Of a DNA stretch of 64,000 nucleotides, positions 48,413 through 56,943 are shown piece after piece. This DNA comes from UBA5069 sp963773745. Its GTDB lineage: Bacteria > Chloroflexota > Anaerolineae > Caldilineales > Caldilineaceae. Both the position numbers and the translations under genes were made by a program. The notes under the pieces were generated by a model. The model made no database searches. It saw only the letters and a program-made list of their open reading frames with translations, and was not told the DNA's origin. Location of the stretch: positions 248,001-312,000 of the forward strand of contig CAVZCL010000001.1 of assembly GCA_963773745.1 (NCBI GenBank), in the 5' to 3' direction. The stretch's first letter is position 1; every line of letters starts with the position of its first letter.

Positions 48413-49430
48413 GGTCGCTCACACCTGCCGATTCAAAAGTTGCCATCTCCTGCAGCGTGCGCATGGATGCCTCGATAACGGGTAGAGCCAGCAGCGCACC
48501 AGTGCCCTCGCCCAGGCGCAGGTCCAGATCAAGCAGCGGCTCCAACCCCAGCCACTCGAGTGCGGCGCGGTGGCCCGGCTCCACGCTGCGGTGGCTGGCC
48601 ACCAGATAGTCGCGCACGCCTGCGTTCTGTTGCACGGCAATCAGTGCCGCCGCCGTGCTGATGAAGCCATCCAGCACCACAGGGATGCGCGCAGCCGCGG
48701 CAGCCGTCATCGCGCCGGCCATCGCGCCAATCTCGAAGCCACCGACTTTGCGCAACGTGTCAACGTTGCATGGTGCATGCAGCGCCAGCGCCTCCTCCAC
48801 CAATGCGATTTTGCGCAGGCGGCCGGCGTCGTCCAGCCCCGTACCGCGCCCCGTCACCTCGGCCACGGCACGGCCGGTAATCGCTGCCACAATCGCACTC
48901 GCGCTGGTCGTATTGCCAATGCCCATTTCGCCCACCGCGAGGATATCCAGCCCCTCGTCTAGCTGCTGCTCCAGTACCGCTGCGCCCAGTGCGAAAGCGG
49001 CGTCGGCGTGGGCCTGTGCCATCGCTGCGCCCACGCTCAGGTCGGCGGTGCCGCGCGCCACCTTGCCAATGACGAGGTGAGGCGCGGCATCCAGATCGCC
49101 TGCGACGCCTGCATCCACAACGACGAGGCGCGCCCCCATTTGGCGTGCGAGCACGTTGACCGCCGCGCCGCCTGCCAGAAAATTGAGCACCATTTGGCGC
49201 GTCACCTCCTGCGGGTAGGCGCTAACGCCCCGCTGCGCAATGCCGTGGTCGCCTGCGAAAACCAGGCAGGCGCGCCGCGAGGGCAGCCATGAGATGTCGC
49301 CCGTCATTGCGGCCAGGCGAACGGAGAGCGCCTCAAGGCGTCCCAGCGCGCCCGTGGGCTTCGTCAGGATCAACTGGCGCGCGGCAGCCTGCGCCGCAAC
49401 CTCGGCACTGGGTACAGTGATTGTGTACAT
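48402..49430 (-). CDS. cobT: Nicotinate-nucleotide--dimethylbenzimidazole phosphoribosyltransferase
   Basis: The protein has 342 residues. Family motifs are FAGDHGIAQRGVSAYP, GEMGIGNTTSASA and the C-terminal LRLGEGTGA with the catalytic Glu. It makes alpha-ribazole phosphate from the lower-ligand base. ATG at 49430 gives MYTITVP; a TTG at 49445 is the alternative start. It begins 11 bases after the stop of the cbiR-like gene and overlaps cobS, so all four form one operon. Confidence 0.95.
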   Translation of the reverse strand: MYTITVPSAEVAAQAAARQLILTKPTGALGRLEALSVRLAAMTGDISWLPSRRACLVFAGDHGIAQRGVSAYPQEVTRQMVLNFLAGGAAVNVLARQMGARLVVVDAGVAGDLDAAPHLVIGKVARGTADLSVGAAMAQAHADAAFALGAAVLEQQLDEGLDILAVGEMGIGNTTSASAIVAAITGRAVAEVTGRGTGLDDAGRLRKIALVEEALALHAPCNVDTLRKVGGFEIGAMAGAMTAAAAARIPVVLDGFISTAAALIAVQQNAGVRDYLVASHRSVEPGHRAALEWLGLEPLLDLDLRLGEGTGALLALPVIEASMRTLQEMATFESAGVSDRAD

Positions 49431-49441
49431 TGTGGCTCGTT

Positions 49442-50203
49442 TCAATCGTCCTGTGTGGCAAGCGCCCTGGCGAGGGCGTCGCGGCTCGTAAAGAAATCGT
49501 CCTCAAAGACCTCCAGCGTTAGCACGCCGGCCCAGCCCGTCAACTGCTCCAGCACGGAAGCCAGCGTCGCTCGCGGCAGCCAGGCCAGCGTGCCGTGGTC
49601 CTCCATTGCGCCGTCCCGGCGGCGCACGCCGTGCATATGCACAACGCGCGCATGTGGCAGCCATGCGGAAATGACCGGCTCCACCGTGCTGCCCGCCTTC
49701 CACAAATGGCCAATGTCCAACGTGCGCGCAATTGGCAGCGCGGCAAAGATTGGCAGCAGATGGTCGGGCGCGTAACTCTCGAGGTTCTCCAGCGCAATCA
49801 GCGCAGGGTCGCCCGCCCACGCTGCCACCTGCGCCAGTGCATCGATGGCCTGTGCAGTCCACGCCGCCGTGCCCACGCCGTCACCATCCACGTGCATGAC
49901 GTATGCGTGGGGATTGAGCGGCGCACACAGCTCGATGACCTGCTGTGCCAGCTGCAGCGAATCGCCGCCGTCGCCGCGCAAATCGCGCGGCAAATGCACC
50001 GTATAGCTCAGCCCTGCATGTGCGCCAATCTGCGCCAGGTGCGCCACCTGGGCAGCGGTGGGCAGATTGTGCGCGCCGCTTTCCGTCACATAAAGAACCA
50101 ACTCCATGTCCTGCACGTGGCCGGCAAGGCGCGTGGCGTTATAGACGAGATCGCCCGGGTAGACATAGGAAGTTGCACCCAGGCGGAATGATTTTGAAGT
50201 CAA
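49442..50203 (-). CDS. cbiR: AP-endonuclease-2-like TIM-barrel protein, likely cobamide-remodelling phosphodiesterase CbiR
   Basis: The protein has 253 residues if it starts at TTG 50203 (LTSKSFRLGATSYVYPGD); the open frame runs to 50401 but the extra part lacks homology and overlaps the divergent gene. It belongs to the xylose isomerase-like/AP endonuclease 2 superfamily, with metal-site residues in YTVHLPRDL, VMHVDGDG, ALENLESY, TLDIGHLWK and VVHMHGV, and a final LTLEVFED. The RLGATSY start, the fold and its place before cobT, cobS and cobU match CbiR, which hydrolyses the nucleotide loop of acquired cobamides. The symbol is inferred from context and family pattern. Confidence 0.72.
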   Translation of the reverse strand: MTSKSFRLGATSYVYPGDLVYNATRLAGHVQDMELVLYVTESGAHNLPTAAQVAHLAQIGAHAGLSYTVHLPRDLRGDGGDSLQLAQQVIELCAPLNPHAYVMHVDGDGVGTAAWTAQAIDALAQVAAWAGDPALIALENLESYAPDHLLPIFAALPIARTLDIGHLWKAGSTVEPVISAWLPHARVVHMHGVRRRDGAMEDHGTLAWLPRATLASVLEQLTGWAGVLTLEVFEDDFFTSRDALARALATQDD

Positions 50204-50385
50204 GGCTGCGGGAACCTGGAAGATTGTGTGGACACAGGATATCTCGTCGCAGGGGCACCAAAAGCTGTCGCGTGTTGTACAACGCTTTCGGAACAATGTG
50301 TAAGTACTGTATTGACGTAGAGATGCACGAAGTTCAACAATCTCAAAGATGCTACTGGCAGCTGCACAACCCCTGAGGTAGTCAT

Positions 50386-50676
50386 ATGAACTACGACGCA
50401 AACCGCATGATGCAATTTGAAGCTCGCAAGAAGTCCGCTGGTGTGGCTTATCTGCTGTGGTTCTTCATCGGCATGTTGGGTGTGCACCGCTTCTATCTGG
50501 GGCGAACCGGTTCGGGCATTGCCATTCTATTGCTTACGATCATTTCGGCGTTCTTGATACCAACGGGCATTGGCTTGGTAACAATCGCAATTCCAGGTTT
50601 ATGGGTACTGATTGACCTGTTTCTCATTCCAGGGATGGCACGCAGCTACAACCTGGATCTCATCAACAGAGTTTGA
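50386..50676 (+). CDS. TM2 domain membrane protein
   Basis: The protein has 96 residues. The TM2 signature is clear: two membrane helices, the first carrying GMLGVHRFYLGRTGSG, the second at residues about 62-82. The role of TM2 proteins in bacteria is poorly known. The gene is divergent from the cobamide operon and ends 27 bases before a bidirectional terminator shared with the tRNA cluster. GAGGT precedes the ATG. Confidence 0.88.
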   Translation: MNYDANRMMQFEARKKSAGVAYLLWFFIGMLGVHRFYLGRTGSGIAILLLTIISAFLIPTGIGLVTIAIPGLWVLIDLFLIPGMARSYNLDLINRV

Positions 50677-50703
50677 TCAGAGTACACGAATTGCACAAAA
50701 ACA

Positions 50704-50731
50704 AAGCCGCCGAGAGATTTCTCGGCGGCTT
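50704..50731. terminator. Bidirectional terminator between the TM2 gene and the tRNA operon
   Basis: AAGCCGCCGAGA and TCTCGGCGGCTT form a perfect 12-bp stem with loop GATT. Confidence 0.85.
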
Positions 50732-50741
50732 CCTGGCTTGG

Positions 50742-50814
50742 GGCGCTTGATGGGGCTCGAACCCACAACATCTAGATCCACAATCTAGTGCTCTGCCATT
50801 GAGCTACAAGCGCC
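50742..50814 (-). tRNA. tRNA-His (GTG)
   Basis: On the minus strand the cloverleaf has anticodon loop TTGTGGA and T-loop TTCGAGC. The acceptor has eight pairs (GGCGCTTG with CAAGCGCC), which includes the extra G-1:C73 pair unique to tRNA-His. CCA is not encoded. Confidence 0.95.
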
Positions 50815-50859
50815 GTAGTGCTGGGGTCTTGTGCGCCACAAGGAGCGCAACCCCGGCTA

Positions 50860-50933
<74 letters not shown>

Positions 50934-51050
50934 CCAATGGCCCCCGGATAAGGGCCTCCACCACCTACCTAACAGACTGCCCGCAGATCCGGGCACCCGT
51001 GGGCTTGCGGACGTGCGGGCAGGCCCACGCGGTTGAATCTTCCGCTTGTG

Positions 51051-51123
51051 TGCCGAGACCCAGACTTGAACTGGGGACACCGGCATTTTCAGTGCCGTGC
51101 TCTACCGACTGAGCTATCTCGGC
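51051..51123 (-). tRNA. tRNA-Phe (GAA)
   Basis: Acceptor GCCGAGA pairs with TCTCGGC, the anticodon loop is CTGAAAA within stem CGGCA/TGCCG, and the discriminator is A. Confidence 0.95.
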
Positions 51124-51249
51124 GAAGGCAATGGACGCGACAGATGCCGCCGGTGCTTCGCTGACAAAAGGTCGGCCATGGGGCCGACCCGTTCAAGCTT
51201 CGGCCCACAGGCCGATATCATCTTGTCGGCCAAGTGACCGACCTGTCAG

Positions 51250-51323
<74 letters not shown>

Positions 51324-51423
51324 TCATTTGGTTACAGCCAACTGCTCAATCTCACCGCTTCGGTGCGCTGCACTTTCCACACAACATTTGCGGTGCGGAA
51401 TCGCCTTGCGCTCGAGCGTGGAG

Positions 51424-51497
<74 letters not shown>

Positions 51498-51511
51498 CCA
51501 CTGGCCCCTCA

Positions 51512-51596
<85 letters not shown>

Positions 51597-51621
51597 GCAT
51601 GCACGCCTGCACGGCCTCCGG

Positions 51622-51650
51622 AGTGTACTACAGCACGATTGCTGCAGCAA
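51622..51650 (-). promoter_or_regulatory. Promoter of the six-tRNA operon
   Basis: On the minus strand TTGCTG and TACACT are separated by 17 bases, 26 bases before tRNA-Leu. One transcript could cover Leu, Ala, Gly, Phe, Gln and His up to the terminator at 50704-50731. Confidence 0.65.
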
Positions 51651-51702
51651 ATTTCGGGGGCTGCCGTGTGTGCTTCCCACCCCTGTAAAGGCAGCGTGAG
51701 CC

Positions 51703-52191
51703 GGGACGGAATTTTACCCCCAATTCTGTCAACCCGGCCGTTTCTGGCCCGCAGTTGCATCGTCATCTATCTCGGCGCACCAGTTGCCGGTTGCCCGGTT
51801 CCTGCTGATTGCGCCGGCGGTTTGTGGCCTGCCGGGTGTAACCCGGCCTCACCCGCACCGCTGCGACGAGATTCAACTCCATACCCTTTCAGGCACAGCG
51901 CCAAACCCACTCGCCTTGCTCCCAGTTGCACGCTCGCCTGGCCGGCTGCATTGCTGCAGCCGCCGGTGGGCTCTTACCCCACCCTTTCACCCCTCACTGT
52001 ATCTGCTCAATCGCCCGAAGGCGATTGAAAGAGACAGCGGGTCTGCTCTCTGTTGCGGTTGTAGTCAGTTGCCCGTTTCCCGGCAACCGCCCCCACTTGC
52101 TGTTTCGTGAGGCAACCTTGCCGGATCGCTCCGGCTGGGAGTCGGGAAGTTCCTCTACAGGCATGGCCTGCAGTGACGATAATTCCGCCCC
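51703..52191 (-). ncRNA. rnpB: RNase P RNA (type A)
   Basis: On the minus strand the ends pair as P1 (GGGGCGGAATT with AATTCCGTCCC). In order come the GAGGAA...CTCC start of the conserved core, CAACAGAGAGCAGACCCGC, GGGTGAAAGGGTGGGGTAAG followed by AGCCCACC, GGGAGCAAGG and GATAGATGAC, then ACAGAA close to the 3' end. These are diagnostic RNase P elements in the correct order. At about 489 bases it is longer than most, probably through enlarged peripheral helices. Ends are approximate. The RNA cuts the 5' leaders from tRNAs, and here it sits directly before a tRNA operon. Confidence 0.9.
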
Positions 52192-52250
52192 GATTCTTCG
52201 GCTGTTAAGCTGCGCCCTGCCGGCACAGTGCCGGACAAGGTAGAGAGATT

Positions 52251-52279
52251 AGTATAGCAGTCCGCCGCGCGTCTGTCAA
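52251..52279 (-). promoter_or_regulatory. Promoter of rnpB
   Basis: TTGACA and TATACT on the minus strand are separated by 17 bases, nearly consensus. The predicted start near 52244 leaves about 50 bases of leader before P1, including a CCGGCA...TGCCGG hairpin. Confidence 0.9.
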
Positions 52280-52304
52280 ACAATTTTGGAGTGCTCGAGC
52301 AATC

Positions 52305-52338
52305 GAAGCGAGGCTTCCAAAGTCGGAAGCCTCGCTTC
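52305..52338. repeat. GAAGCGAGGCTTCC hairpin, copy 3
   Basis: Perfect 14-bp arms with a six-base loop, just past the 3' end of the moaD-moaE gene and just upstream of the rnpB promoter. It could separate the two transcripts. Confidence 0.8.
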
Positions 52339-52343
52339 AGTTC

Positions 52344-53102
52344 TCACCCTTCATGCGCGGGCGGATTGAGTTCGAGATCGGGCTGGCGCGGCCCTTCGAC
52401 CCACACCTGCCCGTCGCTCCAGTTCTCCTGCTTCCAGATGGGCACCACAGCCTTGAGTCGCTCAATGGCATACTGGCACGCCTCAAAGCAGCCGTCGCCG
52501 CGGTGCGGCGTGGCCACGGCTATGAGCACACTGGGCTCGCCCACTTCAATGCGCCCCGTGCGGTGCAGGATGCTGACGGCGCGCACCATGGGCCAGCGCG
52601 CACGCATCTCGTCGGCAATCGCCGCCATGGAGCGCTCGGCCATGCCTGCATAGGCCTCGTATTCGAGGAAATCGGTGCCGCGCGTGCCCGAGTCGGTGGC
52701 GGTTGCGCCGCGCACCATGCCCGCAAAGGTGGTGATTGCGCCGCAGTCTGGCCGGTTGACGCGCGCGGCGATGTCGTCCAGAGAGAGCGGCGCATCGGTC
52801 AGTTCAAAGAGCTTGCGTGGGGCCTCGCCAGCTTCGCTGCTTGCGCTATCGCTCTCTGCGCCGCCGGAAACGGGCGGGAAGATGCCCACGGTGTCGCCCT
52901 CGTGCAGCGGCCAGTCGCCCTTGGCATATTCCTCGTTGACCGCAGCGTAAAAGGTGCGCTTGCTCAGGGCAAGCTCCGGCTGCGCGGCTTCCACAGCCGC
53001 CACCAGGTCGCGCAGCGTGGCGCCCTCAGCCAGTTCAAAGGATCGCTCCTTCCAGCCGGCCTGCTGGCGCAGGGTGGCAAAGAGCCGCACTGACACATTC
53101 AT
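52344..53102 (-). CDS. Molybdopterin synthase, fused MoaD-MoaE
   Basis: The protein has 252 residues. Residues 1-81 are the ubiquitin-like MoaD small subunit, ending FPPVSGG. After a short Ser/Glu/Ala-rich linker, residues about 97-235 are MoaE (AITTFAGMVRG, then YEAYAGMAERSM, then HRTGRIEVGE and PHRGDGCFEAC). MoaD needs a free C-terminal Gly-Gly to carry sulfur, so a fusion like this probably has to be cut after GG, as described for mycobacterial MoaX. It overlaps moaC by four bases (ATGA). It puts sulfur into cPMP to make molybdopterin. Confidence 0.93.
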   Translation of the reverse strand: MNVSVRLFATLRQQAGWKERSFELAEGATLRDLVAAVEAAQPELALSKRTFYAAVNEEYAKGDWPLHEGDTVGIFPPVSGGAESDSASSEAGEAPRKLFELTDAPLSLDDIAARVNRPDCGAITTFAGMVRGATATDSGTRGTDFLEYEAYAGMAERSMAAIADEMRARWPMVRAVSILHRTGRIEVGEPSVLIAVATPHRGDGCFEACQYAIERLKAVVPIWKQENWSDGQVWVEGPRQPDLELNPPAHEG

Positions 53103-53599
53103 GCCGCACCCCCGTGTGCTTCTGCGCCCCGCTGCCAGTCGCCCGACTTGCCGCCCTGCTTCTCCACGAGGCAGATGTCGCCGATGACCATCGTCTTCTC
53201 CAGCGCCTTGGCCATGTCGTAGATGGTGAGCGCGGCCACGCTGACCGCCGTCAGCGCCTCCATCTCAACCCCCGTTTGCCCCTGGCAGCGCACGATGGCC
53301 GTAATGATAACGCGACTCTGCGCCGTGTCGATCTCGAACTCAACCGCCGCCTTCGTCAGCAGCAGCGTGTGACAGAGGGGGATGAGCTCCGGCGTGCGCT
53401 TGGCTGCCATGATGCCCGCAATGCGCGCCGCAGCGAGCACGTCGCCCTTGGGCACGCTGCCCTCGCGAATCGCGGCCAGTGTGGCCGGCTGCATGCGCAC
53501 CTCGCCGCGCGCAACCGCCGTGCGCGAGGTGGCGTTCTTTTCGCTCACGTCCACCATGGTGGCGTGGCCCTTCTCATCAAGGTGTGTCAAACCGGACAT
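53099..53599 (-). CDS. moaC: Cyclic pyranopterin monophosphate synthase MoaC
   Basis: The protein has 166 residues, the normal size. Motifs are MVDVSEKNATSRTAVARG at the N-terminus, LIPLCHTL, TGVEMEALTAVSVAALTIYD and the C-terminal LVEKQGGKSGDW. It converts the MoaA product to cyclic pyranopterin monophosphate. It is translationally coupled to the MoaD-MoaE gene. MoaA is not in the window. Confidence 0.96.
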   Translation of the reverse strand: MSGLTHLDEKGHATMVDVSEKNATSRTAVARGEVRMQPATLAAIREGSVPKGDVLAAARIAGIMAAKRTPELIPLCHTLLLTKAAVEFEIDTAQSRVIITAIVRCQGQTGVEMEALTAVSVAALTIYDMAKALEKTMVIGDICLVEKQGGKSGDWQRGAEAHGGAA

Positions 53600-53630
53600 A
53601 GGTGTGCCTTGTGTCTACAGGACAATTCGT

Positions 53631-53775
53631 AATATGGTGAAGTGGCAAGTGGTGAACTGGTAATTGGCAAATGGCGTATTGGTTTTTGCGCCGCTGCTGA
53701 TCGAGTCAGACTCCGCCGCGTGTGGCCCTGCCCAATGACCTACATGACCACTTGCCAATTCACCAATCACCAATA
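53631..53775. repeat. Imperfect inverted repeat between moaC and moeA
   Basis: The left part (GGCAAGTGGTGAACTGGTAA) and the right part (GACCACTTGCCAATTCACCA) are imperfect complements around a GC-rich centre. The style (ATTGG, CCAAT) matches 27051-27180. It overlaps the last bases of moeA. Confidence 0.6.
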
Positions 53776-55013
53776 ATCAGCGCCTCCACCACACTTCCCG
53801 CCGCCAATGCGCCATCGGCCTGGGGAAGCTCAAGCAGCGCATTTGCGCCGTGCATGCTCAGGAGGCGGCTGCTGGCCTGGCTGCCTGTGCTGGTGGCCCG
53901 CCAGCCCCCCACGCCGCCATGCAGCGTGGCATCCCATGCGAGGCGCGCGCGGTGGTACTCGGGGCGTGCGGGGTCAAGCTCGAGCGGCGCGTCAAGCACA
54001 GCGTTGACGCGCGTCAGCGTGGGTTCGCGCCAGCCGGCCATGCGGCGAATCGCCGGCAGCGCCAGCAGGTAGAAGGTGACGAGGCTGCTGACTGGATTGC
54101 CCGGCAGCCCAAAGAGCAGGCGCGGGCGCGTATCATCAACCCCCACCGGCAGCGTGGCGAAGGTGCATGGCTTGCCCGGTTTCATGCGCAGGCGGCCAAA
54201 ATGCACCGTGCCTTCTTCGGCCACGAGCTTCTTGATCAGGTCAAGCTCGCCCATGCTCACGCCGCCGCTCGTCAGGATGACGTCGCAGGTGGCAAGTGCG
54301 CGGCTCATGACCGAGCGCAGGGCCGCTTCTTCATCGGGCGCGATGCCCAGGTCCACCACCTCGCCACCCGCCCACGCCACGGCGGCGCGCAGAGTGGGGC
54401 CGTTGCTGTCATAAATGCGCCCGGGCACAAGGGGCGCGCCGGCCATGGTCAGTTCGTCGCCCGTGGAGAGCACGCCAACGCGCGGCCTGGGGTGGACAAG
54501 CACCTCCGTCACGCCCACAGTGGCAATCAAGCCCAGTTCGGCGGGCCCAAGGCGCTCGCCGCCGGCAAGCACCTGCGCGCCGGCGGCAATGTCGTAGCCC
54601 ACGGGGCGCACGTCCTCGCCCACGCGTGCTGCGCGCAGCATCTCGACTGTGCCATTGGGTCCCGACTTCGTGTCCTCCACCTGGATCACCGCATCTGCGC
54701 CCTTTGGCAGTGGTGCGCCCGTGGTTATGTAGGCCACCTGTCCGGGCACAAGCACAAAGCCTGCCATTTCGCCCGCGGCAATTTTGCCGGTCACAGGATA
54801 GATGCCGGGCCCATCAGCCGCCACGACTGCATAACCATCCTTGACGGACGCTGCGAAGGGCGGCAGTGGCGCCGCTGCCGCAACCGCTTCGGCAAGCACA
54901 TACCCCTGCGCCATGGCTGCCGGCAACGGGCGCGGCGCCAGCGGCTGCGCCATGCGCAACACAATCTCCAGCGCTTCGGATACGGGCAACATCGGGTAGT
55001 CAGATGAAAGCAT
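53760..55013 (-). CDS. moeA: Molybdopterin molybdenumtransferase MoeA
   Basis: The protein has 417 residues. Motifs are PPFAASVKDGYAV, TTGAPLPKGADAVIQVEDT, STGDEL, YDSNGPTL, TSGGVSMGELD and FGLPGNPVSS. It inserts molybdate into adenylylated molybdopterin. It stands upstream of moaC on the same strand, 160 bases away, so all three genes may form one Moco unit. G-rich DNA (GGGTGT repeats) lies directly before its start. Confidence 0.95.
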   Translation of the reverse strand: MLSSDYPMLPVSEALEIVLRMAQPLAPRPLPAAMAQGYVLAEAVAAAAPLPPFAASVKDGYAVVAADGPGIYPVTGKIAAGEMAGFVLVPGQVAYITTGAPLPKGADAVIQVEDTKSGPNGTVEMLRAARVGEDVRPVGYDIAAGAQVLAGGERLGPAELGLIATVGVTEVLVHPRPRVGVLSTGDELTMAGAPLVPGRIYDSNGPTLRAAVAWAGGEVVDLGIAPDEEAALRSVMSRALATCDVILTSGGVSMGELDLIKKLVAEEGTVHFGRLRMKPGKPCTFATLPVGVDDTRPRLLFGLPGNPVSSLVTFYLLALPAIRRMAGWREPTLTRVNAVLDAPLELDPARPEYHRARLAWDATLHGGVGGWRATSTGSQASSRLLSMHGANALLELPQADGALAAGSVVEALIIGDW

Positions 55014-55050
55014 GGGTGTGGGGTGTTGGGTGTCGGGTGTTGGGTGTGGC
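55014..55050 (+). repeat. GGGTGT-type G-rich tract before moeA
   Basis: Five G-runs of three or more (55014-55044) separated by TGT or TGTT/TGTC could form a G-quadruplex on the plus strand, which is the template strand for moeA. A similar tract is at 56922-56942. Confidence 0.6.
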
Positions 55051-55086
55051 CGAATTCAATGCACTGCATTCTACATTGCAAGAGAC

Positions 55087-55130
55087 GGAACGGGGATCAG
55101 GGAAGGTTCCTTGATCCCGATCCCCGTTCC
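55087..55130. terminator. Hairpin after the protease-companion gene
   Basis: GGAACGGGGATC and GATCCCCGTTCC are perfect 12-bp arms with a nested GGGA/TTCC centre. It lies 43 bases past the stop of the minus-strand gene at 55173. No T-run is present. Confidence 0.5.
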
Positions 55131-55172
55131 CATTCCCTCTCCAAGGGCGATGGCATCCACCACCGAATCAGT

Positions 55173-55547
55173 TCAGCGCTTGCGGGAGACAACTTCCAAA
55201 GGAACGTCGCTCACGCGCAGCACGCTCTCCACGCCGGGCGCACGTTTGAGCAGCCGCACAACCGCCGCAGAGCATTCCATCGTGAAGGTGCCGAAGGCCG
55301 TCGGCTGGCTCACATGCTTGTACTCACCCTGTACGTTCTGCTGTTTGAGCCATGCCACAACAGCGGCGCGCCCTTCTGCGGCTGCGGCACGCATGGCTGC
55401 GCTCTTGGCAGCGCGGTCATCGCCGCTCGCGCTCGCCTTCTCCATGCCGCGCAATGCCACCATCACTTTGTAGAAGGGACCCTGGGCGGCGGAACCGCGC
55501 ACGCTCTTGCGTGCGGAGCCGCTGGGCGTCGTACCGTTTGTCGACAT
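55173..55547 (-). CDS. Small protein encoded next to intracellular S8 protease, possible inhibitor/propeptide-like partner
   Basis: The protein has 124 residues and no signal peptide. I do not recognise a named family. After a Ser/Gly-rich tail (residues 1-22) it has a beta strand FYKVMVALRG, a long Ala-rich helix (about 40-70), and a second half with VVRLLKRAPGVESVLRVSDV, which has the strand-helix-strand feel of inhibitor_I9-type propeptides. The start codon lies two bases after the S8 protease stop, so translation is probably coupled. A trans-acting inhibitor or folding aid is my inference. Confidence 0.6.
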   Translation of the reverse strand: MSTNGTTPSGSARKSVRGSAAQGPFYKVMVALRGMEKASASGDDRAAKSAAMRAAAAEGRAAVVAWLKQQNVQGEYKHVSQPTAFGTFTMECSAAVVRLLKRAPGVESVLRVSDVPLEVVSRKR

Positions 55548-55549
55548 GA

Positions 55550-56830
55550 TCAGCCTCCATAGTTCACGTAGCGGGCCAGCCCCGCACCCACGCGGTCCCG
55601 GCTATCCTTCAGGGGCAGCGCGCTCGAAAGCAGCCGCTGGCGCAGGTCCGCTCCCTGCAGATCGGGCCGGACTGACGCATAAAGCGCTGCGATGCCCGCC
55701 ACATAGGGCGAGGCCATGCTGGTGCCGCTCATGCGCACATAGCGGCTGCGGTTGGCCATGGTGCGCTCGAAGGCGCTCACCACATCGTTGCCAATGCCGG
55801 CAATGTCTGGCTTCGGCTTGCCCGATATGGGCGAAATACCGCCGCCACTGTAGTCGGCCACATTGTACTCGAAGTCCACCGCACCCACACCCATGCACTC
55901 GGGATAGAAGCCCGGCGCACGCATTTGGCCCGGGCCGTCGTTGCCGATTGCCACCACTGCCAGAACGCCAAAGTCCTCGGTCAAGTTGCGCAGGACGCGG
56001 CGAAAGATGTCGGCCGCACGCCGATAGGCCGGCAGCTTGAGCGCCTCGGGCGGGAAGCCGAGCGACATGTTTACCACTGTGGGTTTGGAGAGATTATCCG
56101 GCTGGCTGAACTGCGCCAGCATCCAATCGAGGCCGATGAGCACACGGTCGAGCGAAGTCTTGAGCGTCTCGCTCTCGAGCACCGACGCTACCATGAGCTC
56201 GCAATCGGGCGCAATGCCGATCTGCTCGCCGGCGAGAATGCCGCATACATGCGTGCCGTGTCCATCCACATCAAAGCCACGCACGGCGCGCATCGCGTCG
56301 GTCACGGCGTTGAGGGGCACGTAGCGGAAGTTGATGCGCTTGCTGCGAAACTCGATGTGGTCGGCGTCGCAGCCGGTATCGAGCACGCCGACCAGCACCC
56401 CCTTACCGGTAACCCCCTTGCTGTGCGCCAGCGCAATGCCGGTGGATTCGGGCCAGCGCTTGGCGGGGTCCGGCTCGCGCACGGTGGGCGTCCACGCTGT
56501 GGGAATGGGCATGCCCAGCGCAACATCGGGGGCGACAATGTAGTCGTCCTCGAGAATCTCGCGTGCTTGCTCCGCAATACGGCGGTCGACCGTCTCAACG
56601 ACAAACGCGTCGACCCACGGCAACCGATGGAATGCGTTTTCTGCTTCGGGGTTGAAATCTTCGGGGTGAATATAGCTCAGGCCCAGTGAAGAGAGGCGCT
56701 CGACGTCTGCCGCATTGTCGACAACGTCAATCGCTTCAATCGCGAGCAGCTTGCGCTCCTCACGCGTAATGCCCACCCGCTCATGCAAGCCCCTGGGGGA
56801 GCGCTTGCGCACGGCAACGAATTTGTTCAC
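55550..56830 (-). CDS. Intracellular subtilisin-like serine protease (S8)
   Basis: The protein has 426 residues and no signal peptide. GTG at 56830 (NKFVAVRKRSPRG) is chosen because GAGGACATC precedes it; the longer open frame crosses the intergenic hairpin. Residues about 1-110 are a possible I9-like prodomain. The triad is seen in GVLDTGCDAD, DGHGTHVCG and SGTSMASPYVAG, and VAIGNDG supplies the oxyanion Asn. Lack of a signal suggests cytoplasmic action, such as protein turnover. It is followed directly by the small companion gene. Confidence 0.85.
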   Translation of the reverse strand: MNKFVAVRKRSPRGLHERVGITREERKLLAIEAIDVVDNAADVERLSSLGLSYIHPEDFNPEAENAFHRLPWVDAFVVETVDRRIAEQAREILEDDYIVAPDVALGMPIPTAWTPTVREPDPAKRWPESTGIALAHSKGVTGKGVLVGVLDTGCDADHIEFRSKRINFRYVPLNAVTDAMRAVRGFDVDGHGTHVCGILAGEQIGIAPDCELMVASVLESETLKTSLDRVLIGLDWMLAQFSQPDNLSKPTVVNMSLGFPPEALKLPAYRRAADIFRRVLRNLTEDFGVLAVVAIGNDGPGQMRAPGFYPECMGVGAVDFEYNVADYSGGGISPISGKPKPDIAGIGNDVVSAFERTMANRSRYVRMSGTSMASPYVAGIAALYASVRPDLQGADLRQRLLSSALPLKDSRDRVGAGLARYVNYGG

Positions 56831-56943
56831 AATGATGTCCTCGATGAAACGCTGCTGTGGTGATGATTCAGTTGTGGCACAATTATGCCACAGCCTTGGC
56901 GCAAATGCTATGTGGAAAACTGGGGTGTGGGGTGAGGGTGTAG

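Noticed and set aside
50204..50385. Cobalamin riboswitch before the cobamide operon
   Set aside because: I could not find the conserved B12-box or the other core elements in the 182 bases between the two divergent genes.
53850..55007. Plus-strand open frame of 385 codons opposite moeA
   Set aside because: No recognisable domain; moeA on the minus strand is complete with all family motifs.
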